Shown here piece after piece: positions 45,163 through 53,842 of a stretch of 64,000 nt of DNA. This DNA is from Marinibium conchae. GTDB taxonomy: Bacteria > Pseudomonadota > Gammaproteobacteria > Enterobacterales > Alteromonadaceae. Positions within the stretch are counted from its first letter, which is position 1. Each line of letters begins with the position of its first letter. The notes beneath the pieces were generated by a model, which was given only the letters and a program-made list of their open reading frames with translations, had not been told where the DNA came from and made no database searches. The position numbers and the translations under genes were made by a program. The stretch covers positions 620,001-684,000 of the forward strand of contig NZ_JADNRN010000001.1 in assembly GCF_015595035.1 (NCBI RefSeq), read 5' to 3'.

Positions 45163-45178
45163 GGCAACAATCGTGCCT
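45163..45178 (-). promoter_or_regulatory. Sigma-54 promoter of flgA
   Basis: On the minus strand AGGCAC-GATTG-TTGCC matches the sigma-54 consensus with exact GG-N10-GC spacing. It overlaps the region just before cheV, so the two promoters face each other. The flgA leader would be about 125 bases. Confidence 0.75.
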
Positions 45179-45200
45179 AAAATTAAAGTGGAGGTAATGA

Positions 45201-46136
45201 ATGTCCAGTATCATGGATTCGGTTAACCAACGAACGCAGCTTGTAGGTCAAAATAGATTAGAGCTATTATTGTTTCGTTTGAATGGAAAACAACGCTTCG
45301 GTATCAACGTGTTCAAGGTACGCGAAGTTTTGCAGTGCCCCCCTTTAACTCAAATACCTAAGTTAAACTCGCTGGTGCGTGGTGTCGCCCACATTCGTGG
45401 CCAAACCATCTCTATTATTGATTTAAGCATGGCAACTGGCGGAAGTAAGATTGAAAACTTAGAAGCGGGCTTTATTATTATCGCGGAGTACAATCGCTCA
45501 GTGCAGGGCTTTTTGGTTGGTTCAGTAGAGCGTATTATTAATACCAACTGGGACGCGATAATGCCGCCGCCTCAAGGTACCGGTAAAGCAAGCTACTTAA
45601 CCGCCGTTACTGAGGTCGAAAATGAACTCATTGAAATATTGGATGTAGAGAAAATACTCAATGAAATATCGCCGTTAAATACAGACATTAGCCAAGAGGT
45701 GGCCGATACCTTCGATGTCACATCAAGCGAAGGTAAAATTATATTTATCGCCGACGATTCATCAGTTGCACGTAATCAGGTGAAGAAAGCCTTAACGGCA
45801 CTTGGTCTTCAAATTGAAGTGGCCAAGAATGGATTGGAAGCACTTAATATGCTTCGCGATCTTGCCAAAGAAACTGGCGACGTTACCGATAAAGTGGGTG
45901 TCTTAGTATCTGATATTGAAATGCCAGAAATGGATGGTTATACGCTCACCGCTGAAATAAAAAATGATCCAGAGTTGCACCGCTTGCACGTGGTCCTGCA
46001 TACCTCTTTAAGTGGTGTATTTAATCAGGCTATGGTGAAAAAAGTCGGTGCAGATGATTTTATTGCGAAATTTCACCCAGATGAGCTCGCATCAGCTGTT
46101 GAAAAATGGCTTGGCACCGAGCTAAAAGCGAAATAG
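45201..46136 (+). CDS. cheV: Chemotaxis protein CheV
   Basis: 311 residues: a CheW-like adaptor (~18-165; FGINVFKVREVL, RGVAHIRGQTISIIDL) joined to a receiver domain (~180-305) with acidic pocket ADDSS, phosphoacceptor Asp238 in VSDIEMPEMDGY, and a conserved Lys. It links receptors to CheA and tunes adaptation through phosphorylation. GTGGAGG upstream is a strong ribosome site. cheR follows after three bases. Confidence 0.95.
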   Translation: MSSIMDSVNQRTQLVGQNRLELLLFRLNGKQRFGINVFKVREVLQCPPLTQIPKLNSLVRGVAHIRGQTISIIDLSMATGGSKIENLEAGFIIIAEYNRSVQGFLVGSVERIINTNWDAIMPPPQGTGKASYLTAVTEVENELIEILDVEKILNEISPLNTDISQEVADTFDVTSSEGKIIFIADDSSVARNQVKKALTALGLQIEVAKNGLEALNMLRDLAKETGDVTDKVGVLVSDIEMPEMDGYTLTAEIKNDPELHRLHVVLHTSLSGVFNQAMVKKVGADDFIAKFHPDELASAVEKWLGTELKAK

Positions 46137-46139
46137 GCA

Positions 46140-46967
46140 TTGAATAAAGAACTCTCTGCAACCTTATACGATAAGTTTTGCCATTTTTTGCATACAAAAA
46201 GCGGTATAGTATTAGGTGATGCCAAACAATATTTGGTTAGAAGCAGGATGGTGCCGCTCATGCACCGTTTTGAGTTTAATGATATTGATAAGCTTATCAG
46301 TATGGTAATTGGCCAAACTAACACAGGGCTTACTCAAGCAGCCCTTGAAGCGATGACAACGAACGAGACCCTGTGGTTTCGCGACAAATATCCCTTCGAT
46401 ATCCTCCAAGATACTCTGCTACCTGAACTAAGCAAAAAACAAAATAGAATCCGAATTTGGAGTGCGGCAAGCTCGACAGGGCAGGAAGCATATTCTATTG
46501 CAATCACCCTAGCGGAGTTTCAAAAGAAGCATCCTGGCGCTTTTAGCCATGGCGTTGAAATTGTTGGCACCGATTTATCAACCGAGGTTGTTACTAAGGC
46601 AAAGGCAGCAATTTACGATGAGCTCTCCTTAAAACGCGGTTTGACTGAGTATTTCAAGAAACACTACTTTGAGCCCGCATCGGGTTCTAGTATGAGAGTC
46701 TCGCAAGCCTTGCGAGACTGGGTAAGTTTTCGCTCATTCAACCTCACCCAAAGCTTCGCTTCACTCGGCAAGTTCGACATTGTGTTTTGTCGTAATGTCC
46801 TTATTTATTTCGATGTGGAACGCAAAGACAAGATACTGCAAGATATTTCCGCCTCCCTCCATGATAACGGCAGTTTAATCCTCGGGGCCTCTGAGTCTCT
46901 TGGTGGTGCCAGCAAAAAATTCACCATGGTTACCCAAGCATCAGGCCTTTATTACCGCAAGGTGTAG
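46140..46967 (+). CDS. cheR: Chemotaxis protein methyltransferase CheR
   Basis: 275 residues from a TTG start three bases after the cheV stop. The N-terminal helical domain (FCHFLHTKSGIVLGDAK) is followed by the SAM-binding fold: TTNETLWFRD, IRIWSAASSTGQEAYS, GTDLS and IVFCRNVLIYFD. It methylates receptor glutamates using S-adenosylmethionine in the cytoplasm. The cheV-cheR-flgB order is typical of polar-flagellated gammaproteobacteria. Confidence 0.94.
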   Translation: MNKELSATLYDKFCHFLHTKSGIVLGDAKQYLVRSRMVPLMHRFEFNDIDKLISMVIGQTNTGLTQAALEAMTTNETLWFRDKYPFDILQDTLLPELSKKQNRIRIWSAASSTGQEAYSIAITLAEFQKKHPGAFSHGVEIVGTDLSTEVVTKAKAAIYDELSLKRGLTEYFKKHYFEPASGSSMRVSQALRDWVSFRSFNLTQSFASLGKFDIVFCRNVLIYFDVERKDKILQDISASLHDNGSLILGASESLGGASKKFTMVTQASGLYYRKV

Positions 46968-47016
46968 GGTTTTTGTGTAAGCCCGTCTCTTAATCAATTT
47001 CTAAGTTCTCACTATT

Positions 47017-47032
47017 TGGCACATCATTTGCT
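47017..47032 (+). promoter_or_regulatory. Sigma-54 promoter of flgBCDE
   Basis: TGGCAC-ATCAT-TTGCT is an essentially perfect sigma-54 promoter, with GG at 47018-47019 and GC at 47030-47031. The flgB ATG is 35 bases past the site. Confidence 0.93.
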
Positions 47033-47066
47033 GAACACTGGCATGTTTAGAATGTGAGAAAAACTT

Positions 47067-47468
47067 ATGGCCATTAGTTTAGATCGTTTAGTTGGATTTC
47101 ATCAGAAGGCGCTGTCAATACGCAGTGACCGAATGGAAGTCATTGCGGGTAACCTCGCAAATGCGAATACGCCGGGCTACAAAGCGCGAGATATTGACTT
47201 TAACAAGGCAATGAAAAGTGCTCAGTACAATCAAGGCAGTATGACACAAACACACGAAAAGCATTTTGCAGGTAAATCGCAAATGCAAGGCGAAATAGAG
47301 TTTCGAGTACCCGACCAACCAGATACGGGTGACGGCAACACAGTAGATGCTCAAGTTGAGCGAAATAATTTCTTGGATAATGGTATGCGCTATCAGGCCG
47401 GTATCATGTTATTGAACGGTAAAATCAAAGGAATGAAGAAGGCACTAAGCGGCGGAGGTCAAGGCTAA
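47067..47468 (+). CDS. flgB: Flagellar proximal rod protein FlgB
   Basis: 133 residues with the rod-protein N-terminal motif RMEVIAGNLANANTPGYKARDIDF and the C-terminal amphipathic helix (NNFLDNGMRYQAGIMLL). It forms part of the rod next to the MS ring. Its TAA stop shares a base with the flgC ATG. Confidence 0.95.
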   Translation: MAISLDRLVGFHQKALSIRSDRMEVIAGNLANANTPGYKARDIDFNKAMKSAQYNQGSMTQTHEKHFAGKSQMQGEIEFRVPDQPDTGDGNTVDAQVERNNFLDNGMRYQAGIMLLNGKIKGMKKALSGGGQG

Positions 47469-47890
47469 TGAGTTTATTTAATATCATGAAAATCGCGAGT
47501 ACAGGCATGGGGGCAGAAAGCGTCCGCTTGAATACGACCGCGAGTAATATTGCAAATGCTAACTCAGTGAGTAGCAGTTACGAAGATACTTACAAAGCGC
47601 GACACCCCGTGTTTGCTGCAGCTTTGGACAAAGCCACAAACGATATGTCTAAAGGCACTGGTGTTCAAGTACTCGGTATTGTCGAAAGTAATAAACCTCT
47701 TCAGGCTGAATATGCGCCTGGAAACCCCTTGGCCAATGAAGAGGGTTACATCTTCAAGCCCAACGTAAATATTGTGGAAGAGATGGCGGATATGATGTCG
47801 GCTTCCAAAGGCTACGAAACAAATGTGCAAATCGCAGACACAACGAAACGTATATTCAGACGTGTATTGCAGCTTGGTCAGGGTCAGTAA
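47468..47890 (+). CDS. flgC: Flagellar proximal rod protein FlgC
   Basis: 140 residues; NTTASNIANANSVSSSYEDTYKARHPVF and the C-terminal VNIVEEMADMMSASKGYETN are standard FlgC signatures. It overlaps flgB by one base, so translation is coupled. Confidence 0.95.
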   Translation: MSLFNIMKIASTGMGAESVRLNTTASNIANANSVSSSYEDTYKARHPVFAAALDKATNDMSKGTGVQVLGIVESNKPLQAEYAPGNPLANEEGYIFKPNVNIVEEMADMMSASKGYETNVQIADTTKRIFRRVLQLGQGQ

Positions 47891-47915
47891 GCTAAATTAT
47901 TAGCGAGGAACAATT

Positions 47916-48608
47916 ATGAATATATTAGAACGCAATACAAACGGGCTAAATAGCGATTTGTATTGGCAGCCAGAGCCGGTCAAGGTGTCGGATGGCACTG
48001 AGCAGAATTTAAAGCAAGAAGACTTCTTTGCTTTACTGACTGAGCAATTGGCTAATCAGGACCCAACAAAACCTGTTGATAATGACCAGTTGGTAGCGCA
48101 AATGACCTCATTTACGACTGCCGATGGTATTTCTCAACTCAATGAGAAATTTGAGTCATTTTCTTCCTCTATGACCTCAAATCAAGCACTGCAGGCGTCG
48201 AGTCTCATAGGCCAAGATGTGTTGGTTACCGGCAACATCGGGCATGTTGCTAACGAGGGCGACGGTATAACCGGCGTAATCATCAGCGACCAAACCTCGC
48301 AAAATACTAAAATTGCTATACAAAATAGCCAAGGTGAGGTGGTCCGAACAATGGATGTGGGCACCCTTGCAGCGGGTAACATTGAATTTAATTGGGACGG
48401 TACGGATCAGAACGGCAATGCTTTGCCGCCAGGTGATTATGCTGTTCAGGTACAGGGTGATGTGTTTGGTGAACCAACATCGTTGCCAACGGCAATCAAT
48501 CGACACGTAGACAGTGTAAGTCTGGCTGCATCTAGTCAAGGTGTCATTCTTAATTTAGACGGTGACGTTAGCATCAAGCTTGATGACGTTATCCAAATCG
48601 GTAGTTAA
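47916..48608 (+). CDS. flgD: Flagellar hook capping protein FlgD
   Basis: 230 residues. The N-terminal export/cap region has LKQEDFFALLTEQLANQDPTKPVDN, the family signature, followed by a beta domain with FNWDGTDQNGNALPPGDY (FlgD Ig-like/tudor part). It caps the growing hook and is absent from the finished flagellum. Confidence 0.95.
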   Translation: MNILERNTNGLNSDLYWQPEPVKVSDGTEQNLKQEDFFALLTEQLANQDPTKPVDNDQLVAQMTSFTTADGISQLNEKFESFSSSMTSNQALQASSLIGQDVLVTGNIGHVANEGDGITGVIISDQTSQNTKIAIQNSQGEVVRTMDVGTLAAGNIEFNWDGTDQNGNALPPGDYAVQVQGDVFGEPTSLPTAINRHVDSVSLAASSQGVILNLDGDVSIKLDDVIQIGS

Positions 48609-48623
48609 TAGGAGTTATTTTCC

Positions 48624-50009
48624 ATGTCATTTAATATCGCATTGAGTGGAGTCTCGGCATCTCAAAAAGACCTCGACACCACAGCAAACAACATTGCAAA
48701 CGTAAACACAGTCGGTTTTAAAGAATCACGCGCTGAATTTGGCGATGTATATGCTGCTTCTTTGTTGGCATCAGGTAAAACCAAAGTTGGTGATGGTGCA
48801 TTGACACAAGAGGTTGCTCAACAATTTTCTCAAGGTAGCTTAACTTTTACCAACAACTCCTTGGACTTAGCAATAACGGGCAACGGCTTTTTCGCTACTG
48901 TGCCTGAAATAACCTCTCGTGATTTCTCATTTACGCGTGCTGGCCAGTTTAAGTTAGATTCAAACAACTTTGTGGTGAATTCTTCAGGTGATAATCTTCT
49001 TGGTTTCCCTGTAAATACAGACGGTACCTCTGCGTCAGTGGCGTTGAGTACAACTGAGCCTGTTCGTATTCCAGATTCGTCGGGCTCACCCACCCCAACG
49101 ACAGAGGTTGACGTAAGGTTCAACTTGCCGGCAGGTGACCAAGGTAAGGTTGCCGCAGATTTCGACCCAAGCGATCCTTTAACTTACAATGCTGCAACTT
49201 CGGTTACTGTTTATGACTCCTTGGGCGATAGCCACGTAATGACTTACTACTTTATCAAGGACAACGATCCTGGCGTAGTGAACGAATGGTATGTTGCCAC
49301 CGCTGTTGATGACCAATTAGTAGATGTTGTTAACTCTGACGGCTCTGATGCTGATCCAGCTACCGCGGTCAATTCAATTGGCACAAACACAGGTAACGGG
49401 GTAACAGCAGCTAAGATTTCCTTCAGTGAAGGTGGCGATTTTATTGCTTTGGCCTCTGCTGATGGCTTACCTCAACTAGATTCCAAGTTCCAAACCGAGG
49501 CTTTGGGCCCTGTTATTTTAAGTAACGGTTCTGATCCCGGTCAACAAATCACAATTGATTTCAACCTTGACCCTAATAACGCCACACCGAATGAACCAAC
49601 GCAATTTGCATCGGCATTTGAAGTAACGTCGCTTGAGCAGGATGGTTTGCCGGTGGGTAGATTAACCGGTATTGATATTGGCGCTGATGGTCTAGTACGA
49701 GCTACTTTCTCAAATGGTACCTCGGAGCCTATCGTGAGAGTTGCATTGGTGCGCTTTTCGAATGAACAGGGCTTGACTCAGCAGTCTGGTACTCAGTGGA
49801 AGGAGAGTATTTTGTCTGGCGAAGCCTTAGCTGGTGAGGCCACAACGGGTACATTTGGCGACATTAACTCGTCTGCATTGGAGCAAGCCAACGTTAACTT
49901 AACCACTGAACTAATCGACATGATTATTGCTCAGCGTAACTTCCAAGCGAATTCCAGAGCTTTGGAAGTTAATAATCAGTTGAATCAGACTATCTTGAAT
50001 ATTCGATAG
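48624..50009 (+). CDS. flgE: Flagellar hook protein FlgE
   Basis: 461 residues. N-terminal MSFNIALSGVSASQKDLDTTANNIANVNTVGFKESRAEFGDVY-type rod/hook domain (flagellar D0), central hook domains, and C-terminal NLTTELIDMIIAQRNFQANSRALE helix. It polymerises into the hook. It is last in its transcription unit; a terminator follows. Confidence 0.96.
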   Translation: MSFNIALSGVSASQKDLDTTANNIANVNTVGFKESRAEFGDVYAASLLASGKTKVGDGALTQEVAQQFSQGSLTFTNNSLDLAITGNGFFATVPEITSRDFSFTRAGQFKLDSNNFVVNSSGDNLLGFPVNTDGTSASVALSTTEPVRIPDSSGSPTPTTEVDVRFNLPAGDQGKVAADFDPSDPLTYNAATSVTVYDSLGDSHVMTYYFIKDNDPGVVNEWYVATAVDDQLVDVVNSDGSDADPATAVNSIGTNTGNGVTAAKISFSEGGDFIALASADGLPQLDSKFQTEALGPVILSNGSDPGQQITIDFNLDPNNATPNEPTQFASAFEVTSLEQDGLPVGRLTGIDIGADGLVRATFSNGTSEPIVRVALVRFSNEQGLTQQSGTQWKESILSGEALAGEATTGTFGDINSSALEQANVNLTTELIDMIIAQRNFQANSRALEVNNQLNQTILNIR

Positions 50010-50022
50010 TCTTAACAGCTAG

Positions 50023-50061
50023 AAAAAGAAGCGGCACAATAAAACGTGACCGCTTTTTTTG
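50023..50061 (+). terminator. Intrinsic terminator after flgE
   Basis: AGCGG (50030-50034) pairs with CCGCT (50050-50054), with an inner CAC/GTG, and a run of seven T follows. It ends the flgBCDE unit. Confidence 0.8.
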
Positions 50062-50150
50062 TGTTTGTTTTTTGCATGAAGCAACTTGCTGCTACAAGCG
50101 TTTGATTTTTATCGCAAGCTTATTTCTCAGGGTCACTTGTAGCAAGTATT

Positions 50151-50252
50151 CATGAACCCTCGTTTAGTAAAAAGTGTCACTTGGCAGGACGCAAAGTGCC
50201 AAGCGCCCCATGGATGGGCTTGCAGCGGCTTTTTACTAAACGAGGGTTCATG
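50151..50252. mobile_element. 102-bp element with perfect 24-bp terminal inverted repeats
   Basis: The first 24 bases (50151-50174, beginning CATGAACCCTCG) are the exact reverse complement of the last 24 (50229-50252). The inside has a second inverted repeat, CTTGGCA/TGCCAAG (50180-50186, 50197-50203), and a CCCAT-GG-ATGGG palindrome. It encodes nothing. The structure is that of a miniature inverted-repeat element or REP-like palindrome inserted between flgE and flgF. No clear target-site duplication is visible. Confidence 0.75.
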
Positions 50253-50255
50253 GAT

Positions 50256-50299
50256 GATTGCGGTGCTCAATACAACAGATTGCGGTGCTTAATACAACA
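50256..50299 (+). repeat. 22-bp tandem duplication upstream of flgF
   Basis: Two adjacent 22-base units (50256-50277, 50278-50299) beginning GATTGCGGTGCT differ at one base (C/T). They lie between the palindromic element and the flgF promoter. Confidence 0.85.
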
Positions 50300-50308
50300 A
50301 ACGAACAT

Positions 50309-50324
50309 TGGCATCTTCTTTGCA
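50309..50324 (+). promoter_or_regulatory. Sigma-54 promoter of flgFGHIJKL
   Basis: TGGCAT-CTTCT-TTGCA has the GG-N10-GC spacing and good consensus. It lies 49 bases upstream of the flgF ATG and just past the inserted element and tandem repeat. Confidence 0.85.
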
Positions 50325-50372
50325 AACACTTCTGCATTAGCAACAAGTAACGTCAAAAAAGAGTCGAACCCT

Positions 50373-51116
50373 ATGGACAAAATGCTGTATATCGCGGCCA
50401 GTGGCGCCAAGCAAGACCTGATGGCTACTTCCATCCGCGCCAACAATTTGGCCAATGCCCAAACGACGGGCTTCAAAGCCCAGCTCGAGCAAGCTCGTGC
50501 TATGCCCGCGTTCGGCCAAGGTTTGCCGACTCGCGTCTTTAATGTCACCGAAAGCCCAAGTAACAATTACGAAAGCGGACCGTTGATTACCACCGGACGT
50601 CCCCTCGATGTGGCAGTTCAAGGGCCAGGTTGGTTAAGTGTACAAACTCCTGAAGGCCAAGAGGCATATACTCGCAGCGGCAGCATGACGATGACCGCCG
50701 ATGGCGCATTACAAGATTCTAAAGGAAATTTGGTATTAGGTGAAAATGGGCCTTTGTTTTTACCTGTTCCTGTTACCAATGTGACGATAGCAAATGATGG
50801 CCGAATTTCTGGCAGGTTACAGGGCGCACCAGCAAATCAAATTGATGAAATAGGGCGTTTGAAAATGGTTAATCCTGCTTTAGATACTATGAAGCGAAGA
50901 AATGACGGCCTGTTCGATTTAAAAGATGGCGGCATTGCGCCACAGGATATCACTGTAGGTGTGGGCTCAGGTATGTTGGAAGGTTCGAACGTGAATGCGG
51001 TGAATGAAATGGTCAGTATGATCAGCTTACAGCGGCACTATGAAATGCAAGTGAAGTTGATGAAAAAAGCTGACCAAATGGTGACTAGCTCGAACACCCT
51101 ACTCAGAATTATTTAA
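50373..51116 (+). CDS. flgF: Flagellar basal-body rod protein FlgF
   Basis: 247 residues from the ATG at 50373, giving the canonical MDKMLYIAASGAKQ start; the frame is open back into the inserted element, but that part is not flagellar. LANAQTTGFKAQLEQ and the C-terminal NAVNEMVSMISLQRHYEMQ motifs are typical. It is part of the proximal rod. Confidence 0.95.
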   Translation: MDKMLYIAASGAKQDLMATSIRANNLANAQTTGFKAQLEQARAMPAFGQGLPTRVFNVTESPSNNYESGPLITTGRPLDVAVQGPGWLSVQTPEGQEAYTRSGSMTMTADGALQDSKGNLVLGENGPLFLPVPVTNVTIANDGRISGRLQGAPANQIDEIGRLKMVNPALDTMKRRNDGLFDLKDGGIAPQDITVGVGSGMLEGSNVNAVNEMVSMISLQRHYEMQVKLMKKADQMVTSSNTLLRII

Positions 51117-51155
51117 TTAAGTTGAAAAGCGAAGTACCTTTTCGCGGAGATTGTT

Positions 51156-51944
51156 ATGCACCCAGCATTATGGATAAGTAAAACAGGTTTAGACGCAGCA
51201 CAAACAGATGTATCTGTTGTTTCCAACAACTTGGCGAATGCGAGTACCGTTGGTTTCAAAAAAGACCGTGCGGTATTTGAAGATCTTCTCTATCAAAATA
51301 TCAACCAACCCGGTGGCCGCTCGTCTGCTGATACCGAGCTTCCGTCTGGCTTGATGTTAGGCGCGGGCTCTAAAGTAGTAGCAACGCAAAAGTCACATAC
51401 CCAAGGTAATTTGTTAACGACCGATAATGCCCTAGATATTTCGATTCAGGGCCGTGGTTTCTTCGAAATTCAGCAGCCTGATGGCACTTTGGCCTATACC
51501 CGAAACGGACAGTTTACCTTAAACGACCAAGGTAACATCGTCACACCTGGTGCTGGCTTCGTATTGCAACCCGTGGTTACCCTGCCGCCAGATGCTCAGC
51601 AAGTAACTATTTCACAAGACGGCGAAGTGTCTGCGCAACTGCGTGGACAAGCCGAGCCCCAAGTACTTGGCCAGTTAAATCTTGCCGACTTTATCAATCC
51701 GGTGGGGCTTCAACCTATAGGGCAAAATCTTTATGTTGAAACTGCGGTTTCTGGTGCACCTATTCAAGGTGTTCCGGGTTTGGAAGGCTTAGGTACCTTA
51801 GCGCAGGGAACGCTTGAAACGTCTAATGTGAATGTGACCGAAGAGCTGGTTAACCTGATTGAAAGTCAGCGCTTGTATGAAATGAACTCAAAGGTTATTT
51901 CATCGGTGGACCAGATGTTAGGCCAAGTCATCCAGCAGCTTTAA
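51156..51944 (+). CDS. flgG: Flagellar distal rod protein FlgG
   Basis: 262 residues with SVVSNNLANASTVGFKKDRAVFEDLLYQN, a central beta domain, and C-terminal NVTEELVNLIESQRLYEMNSK. It forms the distal rod that passes through the P and L rings. Its spacing (39 bases after flgF) and strand match the standard operon. Confidence 0.96.
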   Translation: MHPALWISKTGLDAAQTDVSVVSNNLANASTVGFKKDRAVFEDLLYQNINQPGGRSSADTELPSGLMLGAGSKVVATQKSHTQGNLLTTDNALDISIQGRGFFEIQQPDGTLAYTRNGQFTLNDQGNIVTPGAGFVLQPVVTLPPDAQQVTISQDGEVSAQLRGQAEPQVLGQLNLADFINPVGLQPIGQNLYVETAVSGAPIQGVPGLEGLGTLAQGTLETSNVNVTEELVNLIESQRLYEMNSKVISSVDQMLGQVIQQL

Positions 51945-51985
51945 GTTTTAGCTGAATAAAACAGTAGCAGTACGAGAGCAATAAA

Positions 51986-52720
51986 ATGAAAACTAAGCGC
52001 ACGAAAAAGAGTGGCACTCGCGAACAAGGTATAAACACCTTTCGACTCATCTTATCAACTGCATTGCTAGTGATGTTGTCTGCCTGCGAGTCGACACAGA
52101 ATATGCCGATTACTGCAAACGACCCCTATTATGCGCCTGCTGTTCCTATGATGGCTAAAGACGAGATTGTTGAAGACGGTAGTTTGTTCAACAAAGGCTT
52201 GTCGAACAGTCTTTATTCAGATGTTAAGGCAAGACGATTAGGCGACATTATTACCGTTCAGCTAAGTGAAAATACGAATGCGACAAAATCTGCGGGCACA
52301 ACTTCATCTAAAGAGAGCACTGTTGATTTGCAGCCCATCATTGGCTTCGGAGGTAATGCCATCAATATTGGTAAGGAGGCTGTTCAGTTGGGGCTCGATT
52401 CAAGTAATGAATTTACTGGTGATGCTCAAGCCAATCAGAGCAATAGCTTACAGGGCAGTATTTCTGTCACCGTGGTGGAGGTGCTACAGAATCAAAATTT
52501 GGTTATTCGCGGCGAAAAGTGGTTAACACTTAATAATGGTGATGAGTATATTCGATTAACTGGGGTGATTAGAGCCGCAGATATTTCTCCTACGAATCAG
52601 ATTGAATCAACCAAGATTGCCAATGCTCGAATTCAATACAGTGGTAAAGGCTCATTTGCCCAAGCACAGCAGAAAGGTTGGCTTACAAGGTTCTTTTCTT
52701 CAACGTGGTGGCCACTCTAG
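51986..52720 (+). CDS. flgH: Flagellar L-ring protein FlgH
   Basis: 244 residues. A lipoprotein signal with a long charged leader ends in lipobox LSAC. The mature protein has SLFNKGLSNSLYSDVKARRLGDIITVQLSE and RVIRGEKWL/IRLTGVIRAADIS motifs of FlgH. It forms the outer-membrane ring of the basal body. Confidence 0.95.
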   Translation: MKTKRTKKSGTREQGINTFRLILSTALLVMLSACESTQNMPITANDPYYAPAVPMMAKDEIVEDGSLFNKGLSNSLYSDVKARRLGDIITVQLSENTNATKSAGTTSSKESTVDLQPIIGFGGNAINIGKEAVQLGLDSSNEFTGDAQANQSNSLQGSISVTVVEVLQNQNLVIRGEKWLTLNNGDEYIRLTGVIRAADISPTNQIESTKIANARIQYSGKGSFAQAQQKGWLTRFFSSTWWPL

Positions 52721-52726
52721 GACGAT

Positions 52727-53842
52727 ATGATGAAATTATTTTCAGCAGTACTTATCTTAAGTTTACTCTTTACCCCTTTCCAATCTTATGGGCAACGAAT
52801 TAAAGACCTTGCCAGCGTACAAGGGGTTCGCTCAAACCAATTAGTGGGCTACGGCTTGGTCGTGGGGCTGCCCGGCACGGGTGAAACGAGCCCATTTACC
52901 GAGCAGAGTTTCAGAACGATGCTAGCGAATTTTGGCATTTCCCTAGACAGCAACGTGAAGCCTAAGATAAAGAATGTCGCGGCGGTAACAGTCACTGCAA
53001 ATTTGCCTGCTTTCTCCAAACCGGGACAGAAAATAGACATCACTGTTTCTTCTATTGGAGAAGCGTCTAGTTTAAGCGGCGGTACTTTGTTGCAAACGGT
53101 TCTACGTGGAGCCGACGGTGAAGTATACGCTGTTGCTCAAGGAAGCTTAGTAGTGAGTGGTTTCGGGGCTGAAGGTAACGACGGTTCTCGTATAGTATCA
53201 AATACGCCTACCGTAGGTCGTGTGCCTAACGGTGCCGTGGTTGAACGCTCTGTGCGGTCAGGTTTCATGCAAAACGATTTTCTTACTTTCAATCTGAATA
53301 CACCTGATTTTAGCACGGCACAAGCTCTCGCTGATGTGATTAACACACGTTTAGGCGGCGATCCTGCAAACGGGACTGCCTTTGCTAAACCACTGGATGC
53401 AGCCTCGGTACAGGTGTCAGCGCCTCGTGATCAAGCACAACGTGTGAGCTTTTTGGCGACTATTGAGAATTTTGAATTTCAGCCTGCAACAGCGCCCGCT
53501 AGAGTGGTTATTAACAGTCGTACAGGCACAATAGTTATCGGGCAAGACGTAAGGCTGCTTCCTGCTGCCATAACGCATGGCGGCTTAACGGTAACTATTT
53601 CTGAAAATACTCAAGTTGATCAGCCAAATGCGCTTGCTAACGGTAATACCGTAGTGGCGCCGCAGTCAGTTGTTGATGTGCAGCTTGACGACAGTCGCAT
53701 GTTCTTATTTGATCCTGGTGTAAGCCTCGACGAATTAGTGCGTGCAGTAAATGAAATCGGCGCTGCTCCCGGTGATTTAATGGCGATACTTGAAGCCTTA
53801 CGTCAAGCAGGTGCGCTGCAAGGTGAATTGGTCATTATCTAA
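52727..53842 (+). CDS. flgI: Flagellar P-ring protein FlgI
   Basis: 371 residues from two adjacent ATGs (the second, at 52730, has the better spacing to AGGA). Signal peptide then [30 protein letters not shown], the family opening. It forms the periplasmic P ring round the rod with FlgA's help. Its TAA overlaps the flgJ ATG by one base. Confidence 0.96.
   Translation: MMKLFSAVLILSLLFTPFQSYGQRIKDLASVQGVRSNQLVGYGLVVGLPGTGETSPFTEQSFRTMLANFGISLDSNVKPKIKNVAAVTVTANLPAFSKPGQKIDITVSSIGEASSLSGGTLLQTVLRGADGEVYAVAQGSLVVSGFGAEGNDGSRIVSNTPTVGRVPNGAVVERSVRSGFMQNDFLTFNLNTPDFSTAQALADVINTRLGGDPANGTAFAKPLDAASVQVSAPRDQAQRVSFLATIENFEFQPATAPARVVINSRTGTIVIGQDVRLLPAAITHGGLTVTISENTQVDQPNALANGNTVVAPQSVVDVQLDDSRMFLFDPGVSLDELVRAVNEIGAAPGDLMAILEALRQAGALQGELVII

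Noticed and set aside
50181-50372. Upstream extension of flgF into the palindromic element
   Set aside because: The sequence lies before the predicted sigma-54 promoter and has no flagellar similarity.
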